The position numbers and the translations under genes are program-made. Positions 10,044-18,244 of a DNA stretch of 64,000 nt are shown here, piece by piece. This DNA is from Paenibacillus terrae (GTDB lineage Bacteria; Bacillota; Bacilli; Paenibacillales; Paenibacillaceae): the NCBI RefSeq assembly GCF_005217525.1, contig NZ_PNXQ01000018.1, positions 92,924 to 156,923 of the forward strand, read 5' to 3'. Position 1 is the first letter of the stretch, and each line of letters starts with the position of its first letter. The notes under the pieces were generated by a model. The model made no database searches and had not been told where the DNA came from. It worked only from the letters and a program-made list of their open reading frames with translations.

Positions 10044-10062
10044 GATAATGATAATCATTATC
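10044..10062 (-). promoter_or_regulatory. Fur box upstream of cydDC
   Basis: GATAATGATAATCATTATC matches the classical 19-bp Fur consensus at every position and lies 43 nt upstream of the GTG start of the DUF454-CydD gene. The sequence is its own near-reverse complement, as expected for a Fur dimer site. This predicts repression of the exporter when iron is plentiful. Confidence 0.88.
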
Positions 10063-10109
10063 AATATAAACAATTTAGACAGGTTGTTATGTGATGTAAA
10101 TCACGCATA

Positions 10110-10190
10110 AAAAATCCTCTTGAAGCACATCTCTACAGAACACGCTTTTGCGGGTGTTGGTAGTAGATGTATTGGCTTCAAGAGGATTAT
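10110..10190 (-). terminator. Long-stem terminator of the mtl operon
   Basis: Outer arms of 14 bp (10113-10126 and 10175-10188) enclose two inner stems (ACATCT/AGATGT and AACAC/GTGTT). On the minus strand the structure ends in a T6 run. It starts about 30 nt after mtlD and separates the mannitol operon from the cydDC promoter. Confidence 0.85.
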
Positions 10191-10218
10191 CGAAAATAAT
10201 GCGCGATATTACGTTGTT

Positions 10219-11364
10219 TTATGAATTTATAATATCATATTGCTCCAATACCTGCCGATGTAGCGGGTGGTCTGCGGGTATGGATGTATAGCGTGTCAGC
10301 GCCACACCCAGTCCTTCGCTGCGGATCACCTGCTGAAGCTCGACCGCCTCAGGGTCCTCCGCAATATCAAATTTACAGGCAGCAGCCATTCCTAGCGCCA
10401 GATGATCCGTCAAGATGTCATACTCCTCCGCTTGCAGTGCCGGACGTACAAGACGGTCATTGGGAGACAGCTTCCGCAATGGTGAACGTCCAACCCGAGT
10501 GACCTCGTCTGTCAGATTAGGGTTGCGGAAGCGATCTAAAATTTTGGAGATGTACTTCTGATGCTCTCCCTGATCCAAACCGAAGCGCTTCACAAGCACC
10601 GCCCCTGTTTCCTCCAGTGCCCCTTGGATAGAATCCACCACCTTGTCATCCTTCATCGCTTCCTGAATGGTGGCATAACCCGTAGCATAACCAAGGTAGG
10701 CCGCCACGCAATGTCCCGTATTCACCGTGAACAGCTTGCGTTCAATGTAAGGCTCCAGATTCTGCACGTAAAGGATACCTTCAATCTCTTCATGGTCAGG
10801 AGCCATTTGCGAACGATCCACTACCCACTCGTAAAAGGGCTCTACCTGCACATGCAACGGGTCCTCATGATGCTGGATCGGCACAATCCGGTCTACAGCA
10901 GCATTCGGAAAATACACCGCAGTCTCCGCCTTGGCACGAGTCGCCTCATCCAGTAGCGCAAAAACATGCTCCTTCAGTTGGGCGCTGCCTCCGATTGCAT
11001 TTTCGCAGGCAATCACATGCAGCGGCGCTGCCCCGCGCTCTACCCGCCGCTTAATTCCCTCGGCAATGCCTGCTGCAATATGCTTGAGGATGCTGACACC
11101 CACTGCGGTCGTTACCAGATCAGCGTGGTCTACCGCATCCGCTACAGCCCCTGCATCTTTGCCGTCAATCGCGGTTACATTCGTGACCGTTTCCGTATCC
11201 CTGGTATCATTCGCCAACTCTACAGTGTATTGCTTGCGCCGCCGTAACTCGGATACAAGGGTGTCGTTAACATCCGAAAAGACAACCTCATAGCCTGCAC
11301 GCGACAGAATCAATCCGATAAAGCCGCGACCGATATTTCCTGCTCCAAAGTGGACGGCTCTCAT
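10219..11364 (-). CDS. mtlD: Mannitol-1-phosphate 5-dehydrogenase
   Basis: This cytoplasmic enzyme oxidises mannitol-1-phosphate, delivered by the PTS, to fructose-6-phosphate with NAD+. At 381 residues it has family length. The N-terminal Rossmann motif VHFGAGNIGRGFIG is intact, and the C-terminal substrate domain carries the family KLFTVNTGHCVAAYLG and GRSPLRKLSPNDRLVRPA blocks. Its ATG overlaps the mtlF stop (ATGA), so it is coupled to the EIIA gene. It is the last gene of mtlA-mtlR-mtlF-mtlD and is followed by a strong terminator. Confidence 0.97.
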   Translation of the reverse strand: MRAVHFGAGNIGRGFIGLILSRAGYEVVFSDVNDTLVSELRRRKQYTVELANDTRDTETVTNVTAIDGKDAGAVADAVDHADLVTTAVGVSILKHIAAGIAEGIKRRVERGAAPLHVIACENAIGGSAQLKEHVFALLDEATRAKAETAVYFPNAAVDRIVPIQHHEDPLHVQVEPFYEWVVDRSQMAPDHEEIEGILYVQNLEPYIERKLFTVNTGHCVAAYLGYATGYATIQEAMKDDKVVDSIQGALEETGAVLVKRFGLDQGEHQKYISKILDRFRNPNLTDEVTRVGRSPLRKLSPNDRLVRPALQAEEYDILTDHLALGMAAACKFDIAEDPEAVELQQVIRSEGLGVALTRYTSIPADHPLHRQVLEQYDIINS

Positions 11365-11795
11365 AGCTCCATCTCACTTTCGAACAGATCTATAATTTCC
11401 TGAGGGGTCACCGCGCTGCGAAGTTTGTCCATGTTTTCTTCCTCGGCACACACCACAGCGATACTCGTCAAAATCTCCATATGATCGCCGCCTTGTGCTG
11501 CGATGCCGATCACCATATATGCTTTTTCTTCCCCAAAATCTACACCTTGCGGGAACTGAATGATTGAGATGCCTGTCGATTGAATGAACGTCTTGGATTC
11601 CTTCGTGCCGTGTGGAATAGCCAGCCCGTTCCCGATATAGGTGGACACGATCTCCTCGCGTTCCAGCATCTTGTCAATGTACTCACCTGTAATATGTCCC
11701 GCATCCAGCAGGATTTGTCCAGCCATACGAATCGCCTCATATTTATCTTTGGCGGTTGCGTTCATTTTTACTTTGTCTATCGTCATAATGCTCAC
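11361..11795 (-). CDS. mtlF: PTS mannitol-specific EIIA
   Basis: A 144-residue single-domain EIIA that takes phosphate from HPr and passes it to EIIB of MtlA. The active-site His is H62 in GLAIPHG. It starts at GTG (11795) behind GGGAGG with 8 nt spacing, overlapping the mtlR stop by 4 nt (GTGA); its own stop overlaps mtlD. In Gram-positive bacteria the mannitol EIIA is usually a separate protein, as here, because MtlA has only the C and B domains. It can also phosphorylate MtlR. Confidence 0.96.
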   Translation of the reverse strand: MSIMTIDKVKMNATAKDKYEAIRMAGQILLDAGHITGEYIDKMLEREEIVSTYIGNGLAIPHGTKESKTFIQSTGISIIQFPQGVDFGEEKAYMVIGIAAQGGDHMEILTSIAVVCAEEENMDKLRSAVTPQEIIDLFESEMEL

Positions 11796-13870
11796 GGTAG
11801 GTTCCTCCCTGTCCCTAATTTACTGTGAAAAAATTCAGCCAGTTCACTCGATATATAATTGGAGATATGCTCACGGCTACCGTGTTTCAGTAGCGTAACC
11901 ATGTCTTCCCGAAGTAGTAATGCACTAATCTCGCTCAATACCTCCAGACTTTCTCTCGGCAGTTCACGAGGTCCCAGCATAAGCAGCACGCAATCTACCT
12001 GTTCGCCTGCATCCGCCAGCAGCGGCTCTGCCAGCTTATACAGGGTAAGCGAAGGCTGGCGAATATAGTGGCTACGCGTATGAAACAAAGCAATGGAGGT
12101 ATCAAGGATCACCTGACTACCCTGGCGCTCTCTTTCCATGAGTTGTGCAGCAATGACAGAAGGCTCTGTAATATTCCCCCGCCCCGCCTCCAGCATGCAG
12201 ATAGCCTGTACGGTAGCCTGCATATCCATCCCCTGATTTTCTAGCGTATATACTTGAAATTGCTGTACAATGTGTACAATTTCCTCGATACTTCTTCGCA
12301 GCCCGGTGAGCCATTCCATCCCCTGACCGGGCTGAACGGACTGTTCCTGCTGCTGATCATTGGGGTGCTTGAGTGTAATATGCTGGATAAAATGACGCAG
12401 GCGATCACTTTCCTCCTGCGTCAGCAGCGGGCTGATCTTGAGATAACGATCCGGTTCAAGCGGTAGCTCCACCGTCGAAATGATCAGATCATAATCCTCT
12501 TTCGGAATCCGCGCTGCCTCATACCATGAGGCCCTATCCACGATTTTGATCTGTGGCAGCTCCTTGGCGAGCCTTGTTGCCAGCAGCCTGGAGGATCCAA
12601 TGCCGCTCGTACAGACGACGATGGCCCGCACCTCCCGCCGCAATTGTCGCAGCCGCTCCAGCGAAGCTCCGAAATGCATGACGAGAAATCCGATCTCTTC
12701 ATCCGGCACTTCCATTTCTGTCATGTCCGCCGCAGCCTTCTTCACCGAGTCGAACAAGTTGCCGTAATCCTTGCGGATTTGCTGGAGCAGAGGATTGCGG
12801 ATGGATCTTCCTTCCTTCAAACGTTTGAGTACAGGAGCCATATGGGCAATCAGTCCTTCACGCAGAACGCGATCCTCTGCCAATGGCGTATCTGTCTCTT
12901 CCTCCACACGACGAATCAACTCATGAACCGACTCCAGCAGTACGAGATCATCCAGCGGCAGCAGCCGGGTGGAATGATCCTCGGCATCCCGGAACAACAG
13001 TCTGAAATAAGATCGTTCCGGCTCCGGAAAATCAATATCCAGCGCCTCTGACAATTCAGTGCATATGCGTTCCACCATAGCTGTGCGCAGCATGATATTC
13101 TCATCCGAATCTGATTTGGAATACGAGGGACGGTGATCCACAACGTATCCAAGTCGCAGACGTGCCAGCGAAACGCAAATTTGAATCAACAGCTCCATAT
13201 ATTTGCTTTCCACCATGCTTTTCAGCCATTTCTCATGGGGCTGCCAGAGGGCATTTTCCACGGTCAGCAGGTTCTCTCTGCCAATCATCTCCAGCAACTT
13301 GTCAGCGACACGTGTCACAGGACGGAGCTCCTCACGGCTAGAAAACAGATCCGATTCATCCAAATACTCTAGAGCCAGCTCGGAAATCGCCCGTCTTTTG
13401 TCCATCTCCCGGCCTGTAATCTCGACGCCGTACCCGCGTCTGCGAACAAGCACGAGTCCTCGTTTCCCAATCCAGTCTTGCAATTCGTCCAGATCATGAC
13501 TGACAGTAGTTACCGTGACCTTCAAATCAGCAGCCAGCGCCAGCAGCTTGATCGGATCCTGTGAATCCAGCAGCATACAGAGGACTACAATCTTTCTCTC
13601 CTCAGCCGAATATTCGTCCGACTTCGTATGCATCAATTGCTCCCGCAGACATACAAGCTGAGCCGGGTCGGCATCCACATAGATACCAATCCCTGATTTT
13701 TTCTCCAGCTTTACCTCATGAGCCGCTAGCCAATGCTCGACTGCGCTGAGTTCCCGGTGAACCGTCCTTGTGCTGACATTAATCTTCGTGGCAATTTCCC
13801 CAGCCGTTACCTCTTGGGACTGCTCCAGAAGGTATTCCACGATGTCACGTTGTCGTTTCGTAATATTCAT
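11792..13870 (-). CDS. mtlR: Mannitol operon activator MtlR (PRD regulator)
   Basis: A 692-residue transcription activator with the MtlR domain order: N-terminal HTH (~5-60, EIATKINVSTRTVHRE), second HTH (~90-150), PRD1 (~190-300), PRD2 (~305-410; H343 in IAHM, H399 in VMHF), an EIIB-like domain with C420 (VVCTSGIGSSR) and an EIIA-like domain with H597 (ALFHTRSHY). From Geobacillus and B. subtilis work, HPr phosphorylation of PRD2 activates, and phosphorylation of the EIIB/EIIA-like domains through MtlF inhibits. Both residues are conserved, so the same logic is expected. It lies between mtlA and mtlF with an 82-nt gap after mtlA. It starts at ATG after GGAAGGA. Confidence 0.95.
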   Translation of the reverse strand: MNITKRQRDIVEYLLEQSQEVTAGEIATKINVSTRTVHRELSAVEHWLAAHEVKLEKKSGIGIYVDADPAQLVCLREQLMHTKSDEYSAEERKIVVLCMLLDSQDPIKLLALAADLKVTVTTVSHDLDELQDWIGKRGLVLVRRRGYGVEITGREMDKRRAISELALEYLDESDLFSSREELRPVTRVADKLLEMIGRENLLTVENALWQPHEKWLKSMVESKYMELLIQICVSLARLRLGYVVDHRPSYSKSDSDENIMLRTAMVERICTELSEALDIDFPEPERSYFRLLFRDAEDHSTRLLPLDDLVLLESVHELIRRVEEETDTPLAEDRVLREGLIAHMAPVLKRLKEGRSIRNPLLQQIRKDYGNLFDSVKKAAADMTEMEVPDEEIGFLVMHFGASLERLRQLRREVRAIVVCTSGIGSSRLLATRLAKELPQIKIVDRASWYEAARIPKEDYDLIISTVELPLEPDRYLKISPLLTQEESDRLRHFIQHITLKHPNDQQQEQSVQPGQGMEWLTGLRRSIEEIVHIVQQFQVYTLENQGMDMQATVQAICMLEAGRGNITEPSVIAAQLMERERQGSQVILDTSIALFHTRSHYIRQPSLTLYKLAEPLLADAGEQVDCVLLMLGPRELPRESLEVLSEISALLLREDMVTLLKHGSREHISNYISSELAEFFHSKLGTGRNLP

Positions 13871-13952
13871 AAGCGATACCGTTCCTTCCCAAGCTCATCC
13901 CTTCAGCAGAACAAACGAACTGCATACAAGGCGGCCTGAATACTCCAGGGGA

Positions 13953-15437
13953 TTAAGAATCGGATTTCAGACGTTCCACCAGCGCTTCGTATGCAGGACT
14001 CTTCAGGAAATTATCAATAGAAATATGCTCGGCATTTGGAGCCACCGTTTTAGCCCGGTCCGTCAACGTTTTTTGCGTAATAACAATATCCGCATCCTGC
14101 GGAATCTCACTGATTGCCGTGTTCGTTACCGTAACATCCACACCCGCCTGCTTCATTTTTTTGCGTAAAATCGAGGCGCCCATAGCGCTTGAGCCCATAC
14201 CTGCATCACAGGAAAAGACGATCTTGTTCACATCTGATTTATCCTTGAGCGTTTGAACTTCGACAATCCCCGCAGCCCGATCAGCTTCGCGGTTATCTTC
14301 CGTTACAGTGGCATTTTCGCCTGCAGCCTTACTTTGAGTTTGAGTTTTCATATCCTTCATGCGGGAGGCCGCTTCCTCAAGACCCTCTTCTTTTTGCTTA
14401 CCTGTCTTGAGTAACACAGCAGCAACAGCAAATGATACGACCGCAGCAGCAATCACACCGCTCAGCATTGGCAAATATCCGCCTTTTGGTGTCATCAGGA
14501 AATAAGCGATGATACTGCCCGGTGAAGGTGCTGCAACCAGTCCGGCACCTGTCAGCATGAAACAGAAGGTTCCCACCACGCCTCCTGCTATAGCAGCAAG
14601 AATCAGAATCGGCTTCATCAAAATATAAGGGAAATAAATTTCATGAATCCCGCCGAAAAAGTGAATGATGACCGCGCCGGGAGCCGACGACTTCGCAGAG
14701 CCTTTACCAAACAGGCAGTAGGCCAGCAAAATACCGAGCCCCGGTCCAGGGTTGGATTCAAGCATGAACAAAACGGATTTGCCTGTTCTTGAAGCTTCCT
14801 CCAGCGCAATTGGACTTAATACTCCGTGGTTCAATGCGTTGTTTAAAAATAATACTTTTCCGGGCTCAATAATGAGGTTGACGAGCGGCAAAAGCCCTGC
14901 GTTTACGAGGAACTGTACCCCTGCTGACAACACTTGACTGATAATTTGTACAAACGGTCCGATTGCCACGTGGGCAAGCAGCGCTAAAATCGCCCCGATA
15001 ATCCCTGCCGAGAAATTATTGACCAGCATTTCAAAGCCTGATTTAACTTTGCCGTCAATCGCCTTGTCGAACTTCTTCAATATCCATGCAGCCAACGGAC
15101 CCGCTACCATCGCGCCGAGGAACATCGGAATGTCCGCCCCGACAATGACACCCATCGTCATAATGGCCCCGATCACACCTCCGCGCTGTCCGTGAATCAT
15201 GGTGCCACCCGTATAACCGATCAGCAGCGGCAGCAAATAATTTTTCATCGGATCAACCAGTTGTGCAAAACCCTCATTTGGGAACCATCCGGTCGGAATA
15301 AAAAGTGCCGTGATCAATCCCCACGCGATAAAAGCTCCCATATTGGGCATAACCATACCACTGAGAAAACGACCAAAACGCTGTACGGCAACGCGTGCGC
15401 CTCCGTTTGAATTGGACTTTGCGTCCACTGTGCTCAT
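13953..15437 (-). CDS. mtlA: PTS mannitol-specific EIICB
   Basis: The mannitol permease of the PTS, 494 residues. The EIIC domain (~20-345) is a multi-spanning channel with the conserved GGIHEIYFPYIL block near 262. A flexible linker rich in K/E/Q/T (~350-400) leads to EIIB with its phospho-cysteine C410 in SCDAGMGSSAMG. No EIIA domain is present; MtlF supplies it. The start is the ATG at 15437, 8 nt after AAGGAGG; in-frame starts further upstream lie too close to or beyond that site. It is the first gene of the operon, with a regulatory region of ~250 nt upstream. Confidence 0.96.
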   Translation of the reverse strand: MSTVDAKSNSNGGARVAVQRFGRFLSGMVMPNMGAFIAWGLITALFIPTGWFPNEGFAQLVDPMKNYLLPLLIGYTGGTMIHGQRGGVIGAIMTMGVIVGADIPMFLGAMVAGPLAAWILKKFDKAIDGKVKSGFEMLVNNFSAGIIGAILALLAHVAIGPFVQIISQVLSAGVQFLVNAGLLPLVNLIIEPGKVLFLNNALNHGVLSPIALEEASRTGKSVLFMLESNPGPGLGILLAYCLFGKGSAKSSAPGAVIIHFFGGIHEIYFPYILMKPILILAAIAGGVVGTFCFMLTGAGLVAAPSPGSIIAYFLMTPKGGYLPMLSGVIAAAVVSFAVAAVLLKTGKQKEEGLEEAASRMKDMKTQTQSKAAGENATVTEDNREADRAAGIVEVQTLKDKSDVNKIVFSCDAGMGSSAMGASILRKKMKQAGVDVTVTNTAISEIPQDADIVITQKTLTDRAKTVAPNAEHISIDNFLKSPAYEALVERLKSDS

Positions 15438-15473
15438 ATTCATATCCTCCTTATAGGTCAGCATTTTGCATCA

Positions 15474-15582
15474 TTCGATTCCCTACGCTCGAAAGTACAA
15501 TAGATAGACGAACTAAACCGTTTCGATCTATCTATTGATGATTTGAAATCGCTCTTGGGATTGCTGCAAAATACTCAGGTAA
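15474..15582. repeat. Structured intergenic element, copy 1
   Basis: This ~105-bp stretch upstream of mtlA has a relative at 40801-40903. Over the first 84 aligned positions, without gaps, I count 65 identities. The core (15498-15537) is an inverted repeat: an 11-bp stem (CAATAGATAGA/TCTATCTATTG), a bulged A, a 4-bp stem (CGAA/TTCG) and a 9-base loop. The downstream motif TCGCTCTTG (15549-15557) is identical in both copies. It lies 36 nt before the mtlA start and is read in reverse relative to that gene. No ORF or T tract is present. Confidence 0.7.
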
Positions 15583-15632
15583 TAAGCATCACTACCTTTT
15601 CTTAAAATTCATACTAAATGACAACGCTATCT

Positions 15633-15679
15633 TCATCAACGAAATGAAAACGTACTTTCGTCATGAACGTTGATGACAA
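15633..15679 (-). promoter_or_regulatory. Nested palindromes upstream of mtlA (MtlR/CcpA site candidates)
   Basis: TCATCAACG (15633-15641) and CGTTGATGA (15668-15676) form a long inverted repeat. Inside it, ACGAAA/TTTCGT pair. ATGAAAACGTACTTTC (15644-15659) resembles a cre site with about one mismatch in its core. Read on the minus strand, 15657-15679 is TTGTCAT-N8-ATGACgAA, reminiscent of MtlR sites that carry TTGNCA half-sites. The promoter itself is not clear to me. The remainder of 15438-15952 holds the structured element and the gcvH terminator. Confidence 0.4.
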
Positions 15680-15851
15680 CATTTAAATTTAAGATAAACA
15701 GGCGCGAAATCATTAGGCATAATTCCTCTTAATATGGCCTGTAACGTTAGAAATTAGTCGAGAAACCATGCGTCATCTATACCATTTCTGTACAAGGAAT
15801 AACCTCTAAGTAAGGAAAAAACACGTAATTACGCTTGCTAAAAAAGACAGC

Positions 15852-15890
15852 AAAAAATAGCCGCTATGCCCAATCATCGCGACTATTTTT
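15852..15890 (-). terminator. Rho-independent terminator of gcvH
   Basis: On the minus strand, AAATAGTCGC pairs with GCGGCTATTT around a 14-base loop and is followed by further Ts. It begins about 60 nt after the gcvH stop. Confidence 0.85.
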
Positions 15891-15952
15891 ATACAAAACC
15901 GAGCGGACAAACGCCACTCTTATTCAGTTATCCAACCTAATTTGCCCCATTA

Positions 15953-16348
15953 TTACTCATTGGCAGTCAACTGCTCGTACTGATCCGCAGACAGCAGCTT
16001 GCTTAGTGCTTCCTCTACATCTTCTCCAATCTCCACTTCGATCATCCAGCCTTTTTCATAGGGAGACTCGTTTACCAGTTCAGGCGTGGTTTCCAGTTCT
16101 TCATTCACCTTCAACACCGTTCCCGTCACCGGAGCGAACAGGTCGGATACTGTCTTTACCGATTCAATAGTACCAATCTCTGCCCCCTGCTCAATCGTTG
16201 CTCCCTCCCCAGGCAGCTCCACGAAAACGATATCCCCTAGTTGATGCTGTGCAAAGTCCGTGATACCGATTCGTACCGTTCCATCCTCTGTGCGCTGAAC
16301 CCACTCGTGTTCCTCCGTGTACCACAAATGCTGCTTCACTTCACTCAT
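15953..16348 (-). CDS. gcvH: Glycine cleavage system H protein
   Basis: The lipoyl carrier of the glycine cleavage complex, 131 residues. It shuttles the aminomethyl group from P protein to T protein. The lipoylated lysine is K65 in the family motif ESVKTVSDL. Hallmarks FAQHQLGDIVFVELP and NESPYEKGWM are present. The ATG at 16348 follows a weak GGCGGAG site; the longer in-frame start at 16396 adds an uncharacteristic arginine-rich leader and is not used. It is transcribed away from gcvT, outside the riboswitch. GcvH is also a lipoyl relay to other 2-oxoacid dehydrogenases in Bacillus, which may explain its separate control. Confidence 0.95.
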   Translation of the reverse strand: MSEVKQHLWYTEEHEWVQRTEDGTVRIGITDFAQHQLGDIVFVELPGEGATIEQGAEIGTIESVKTVSDLFAPVTGTVLKVNEELETTPELVNESPYEKGWMIEVEIGEDVEEALSKLLSADQYEQLTANE

Positions 16349-16411
16349 CCTGCTCCGCCTCGCTTCCATATGGATTACATCGTTTCGCCTACCCATCTAT
16401 GACAGGTTAAG

Positions 16412-16439
16412 ATTATGACAAGAAGAACTATTATGTCAA
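16412..16439 (-). promoter_or_regulatory. Probable sigma-A promoter of gcvH
   Basis: On the minus strand TTGACA (plus 16434-16439) and CATAAT (plus 16412-16417) are separated by 16 nt, about 65 nt upstream of the gcvH ATG. This is a good sigma-A match but not proof of use. Confidence 0.5.
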
Positions 16440-16571
16440 TAATACTAACAAAAATATTTCATATCCCTCCATATGTTGTTTTAATTAAAAATACGACAGG
16501 ATATAACAAACGCTTACATATCCTTATCTATGAATAAAATGTTTTTAATAATATTTTTCATGACATTTTTG

Positions 16572-16600
16572 TTGACATTTCGAATAAATTTGCGTATTAA
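16572..16600 (+). promoter_or_regulatory. Probable sigma-A promoter of gcvT-gcvPA-gcvPB
   Basis: A perfect TTGACA (16572-16577) lies 17 nt from TATTAA (16595-16600). Transcription would begin about 16607, just before the glycine aptamers, as expected for a riboswitch leader. Confidence 0.6.
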
Positions 16601-16656
16601 TGGGTTATAACAAGTGCTTTTGGAAATACCCGATAACTGTAAACGCGGATGAACGT

Positions 16657-16930
16657 GGAGGGAGAGACTGCCAAAAACTCGCATAGCTGCTGCCACTTGT
16701 GAAAACAAGGTAGCAAGCGAGTGGAATCAAGCTGTTACCGGCAGGACCGGATGGCATATAGCTGATCCAAGGGCAGCGCCGAAGGAGTAAACCTGCATCG
16801 CAGGTGAATCTCTCAGGCAAAAGGACCTCTGCCGGACGCATCTCTGGAGAGCATTCGCCATACAGGCGGATCACCCAAGGGGAAACCTGGTACGCACCGG
16901 GGTAACTCTCAGGTATCAAGGACAGAGCTG
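16657..16930 (+). ncRNA. Tandem glycine riboswitch (gcvT RNA)
   Basis: Two consecutive glycine aptamers precede gcvT. Aptamer 1 (~16657-16835) has GGAGAGACTGCC at its 5' side and CGCCGAAGGAG, a short hairpin, then AATCTCTCAGGCAAAAGGACC. Aptamer 2 (~16845-16930) has GGAGAGCATTCGCC, CACCCAAGGGGAAACC and AACTCTCAGGTATCAAGGACAGAG. Aptamer 1 contains an unusually long insertion (~100 nt) between its conserved parts. In Bacillus, glycine binding turns on degradation genes by preventing termination. The terminator overlapping the second aptamer's 3' strand fits an ON switch. Confidence 0.95.
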
Positions 16931-16982
16931 AAAAAAAGTGTGTGGACTGCCGTTCATACGTTTTTTTCGGCCTGTCTTTTTT
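16921..16982 (+). terminator. Expression-platform terminator of the glycine riboswitch
   Basis: GACAG at the 3' edge of aptamer 2 pairs with CTGTC at 16972-16976. The stem continues through GCTGAAAAAAA with TTTTTTTCGGC and GTGTG with CATAC, and is followed by T6. Because GACAG is also needed to close aptamer 2, ligand binding and termination should exclude each other. Confidence 0.8.
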
Positions 16983-17015
16983 GTTTAGCTGATCACACCG
17001 GATAGGAGTGGAAAA

Positions 17016-18116
17016 ATGACTAACTTGCGAAAAACGCCGCTGTATTCGTCCTACGGCACGCTGCCGGGGGTTCGTTGCATTGATTTTGGCGGCTGGGAGC
17101 TGCCTGTACAGTTCAGTGGCATTCAAAAGGAGCATGAGGCCGTCCGACAACGTGCGGGATTGTTCGATGTATCGCATATGGGTGAATTCTTGGTCGAAGG
17201 CCAGGAAGCCGAAGCATTTCTGCAACAGGTAACGACGAACGATGTCAGTCAGTTGGAGCCAGGTCAGGCCCAATACTCGCTCCTGTGTTACCCGGATGGA
17301 GGTGTAGTAGACGACCTGCTTGTTTACTGTAAAGGGTCGGAGCGTTACATGCTCGTTGTGAATGCCTCCAATATCGACAAGGATTGGGATTGGCTGCTTC
17401 GCCATGCTCCTGCATCCGTTCATCTGGAAAACGTATCAGATGCGGTAGCACTGCTGGCATTGCAAGGACCTGAAGCTGCTCGTATTGCCGCAGCCGTGAC
17501 AGACACGGACATTACGAAGCTGGCATCCTTCCGATTCAATGAGGATGTGCAGTTGTTCGGGGCAAAAGCGCTCGTCTCCCGCACCGGATACACGGGGGAA
17601 GACGGCTTTGAATTCTATGTGCCTGCGGTGGATGCACCGGCAGTGTGGGACGGATTGCTTCGCATCGGTGAGCCGTATGGTCTGGTTCCCGCCGGACTTG
17701 GAGCCAGGGATACGCTGCGCTTCGAAGCGCGGCTACCGCTGTACGGGCAGGAGTTGTCCGCTACCATTTCCCCACTGGAAGCTGGTTTAGGCTTCTTCGT
17801 CAAGCTGAATAAGGGAGATTTTATCGGCAGAGAGGCCCTGCAACGTCAGAAAGAACAAGGTATTCCGCGCAAGCTGATCGGACTGGAAATGCTCGACCGC
17901 GGCATACCGCGTGCCCATTATCCCGTTTTTGCGGAAGGACAGCACATTGGCGAGGTCACAACGGGAACCCAGTCGCCCACCTTAAAGCGTAATCTGGGTT
18001 TGGCTCTGGTGGACTGCCGTTTCAGTTCCCTATCCACACCGCTGGAGGTCGAGATTCGTGGCAAGCGCCTGCGTGCCGAGGTGGTAGCAGCGCCCTTTTA
18101 TAAACGTCCACGCTAA
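17016..18116 (+). CDS. gcvT: Aminomethyltransferase (glycine cleavage T protein)
   Basis: T protein transfers the methylene group from aminomethyl-GcvH to tetrahydrofolate and releases ammonia. It has 366 residues, the usual length. The N-terminal folate-binding domain has [11 protein letters not shown] and LQQVTTND. The central motif [14 protein letters not shown] is intact, and the C-terminal barrel carries [21 protein letters not shown] 17016 follows ATAGGAG. It is first in gcvT-gcvPA-gcvPB and lies directly behind the riboswitch. A 128-nt spacer without a clear signal separates it from gcvPA. Confidence 0.97.
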   Translation: MTNLRKTPLYSSYGTLPGVRCIDFGGWELPVQFSGIQKEHEAVRQRAGLFDVSHMGEFLVEGQEAEAFLQQVTTNDVSQLEPGQAQYSLLCYPDGGVVDDLLVYCKGSERYMLVVNASNIDKDWDWLLRHAPASVHLENVSDAVALLALQGPEAARIAAAVTDTDITKLASFRFNEDVQLFGAKALVSRTGYTGEDGFEFYVPAVDAPAVWDGLLRIGEPYGLVPAGLGARDTLRFEARLPLYGQELSATISPLEAGLGFFVKLNKGDFIGREALQRQKEQGIPRKLIGLEMLDRGIPRAHYPVFAEGQHIGEVTTGTQSPTLKRNLGLALVDCRFSSLSTPLEVEIRGKRLRAEVVAAPFYKRPR

Positions 18117-18244
18117 TTTAAATGCTCGGCTTACTATAACTATCGTGATCCGTTACTAACGCTGCCCCGTTCGCAATCGTTTATTAATCATTCGTTAATC
18201 GTTCTACGTTTTTACGATTTGTTGGTTGAAAGGAGCCAGACCCA

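Noticed and set aside
10002-10073. N-terminal extension of the CydD fusion (MFILIMIIII...)
   Set aside because: It would translate the Fur box itself, and a good GGGAGG site stands before GTG 10001.
10110-10190. Large hairpin as a novel structured RNA
   Set aside because: It ends in a T6 run on the minus strand directly after mtlD, so a long-stem terminator explains it.
16605-17423. Minus-strand open frame of 272 codons across the riboswitch and gcvT
   Set aside because: It lies antisense to the conserved glycine aptamers and the gcvT start, and its product resembles no known protein.
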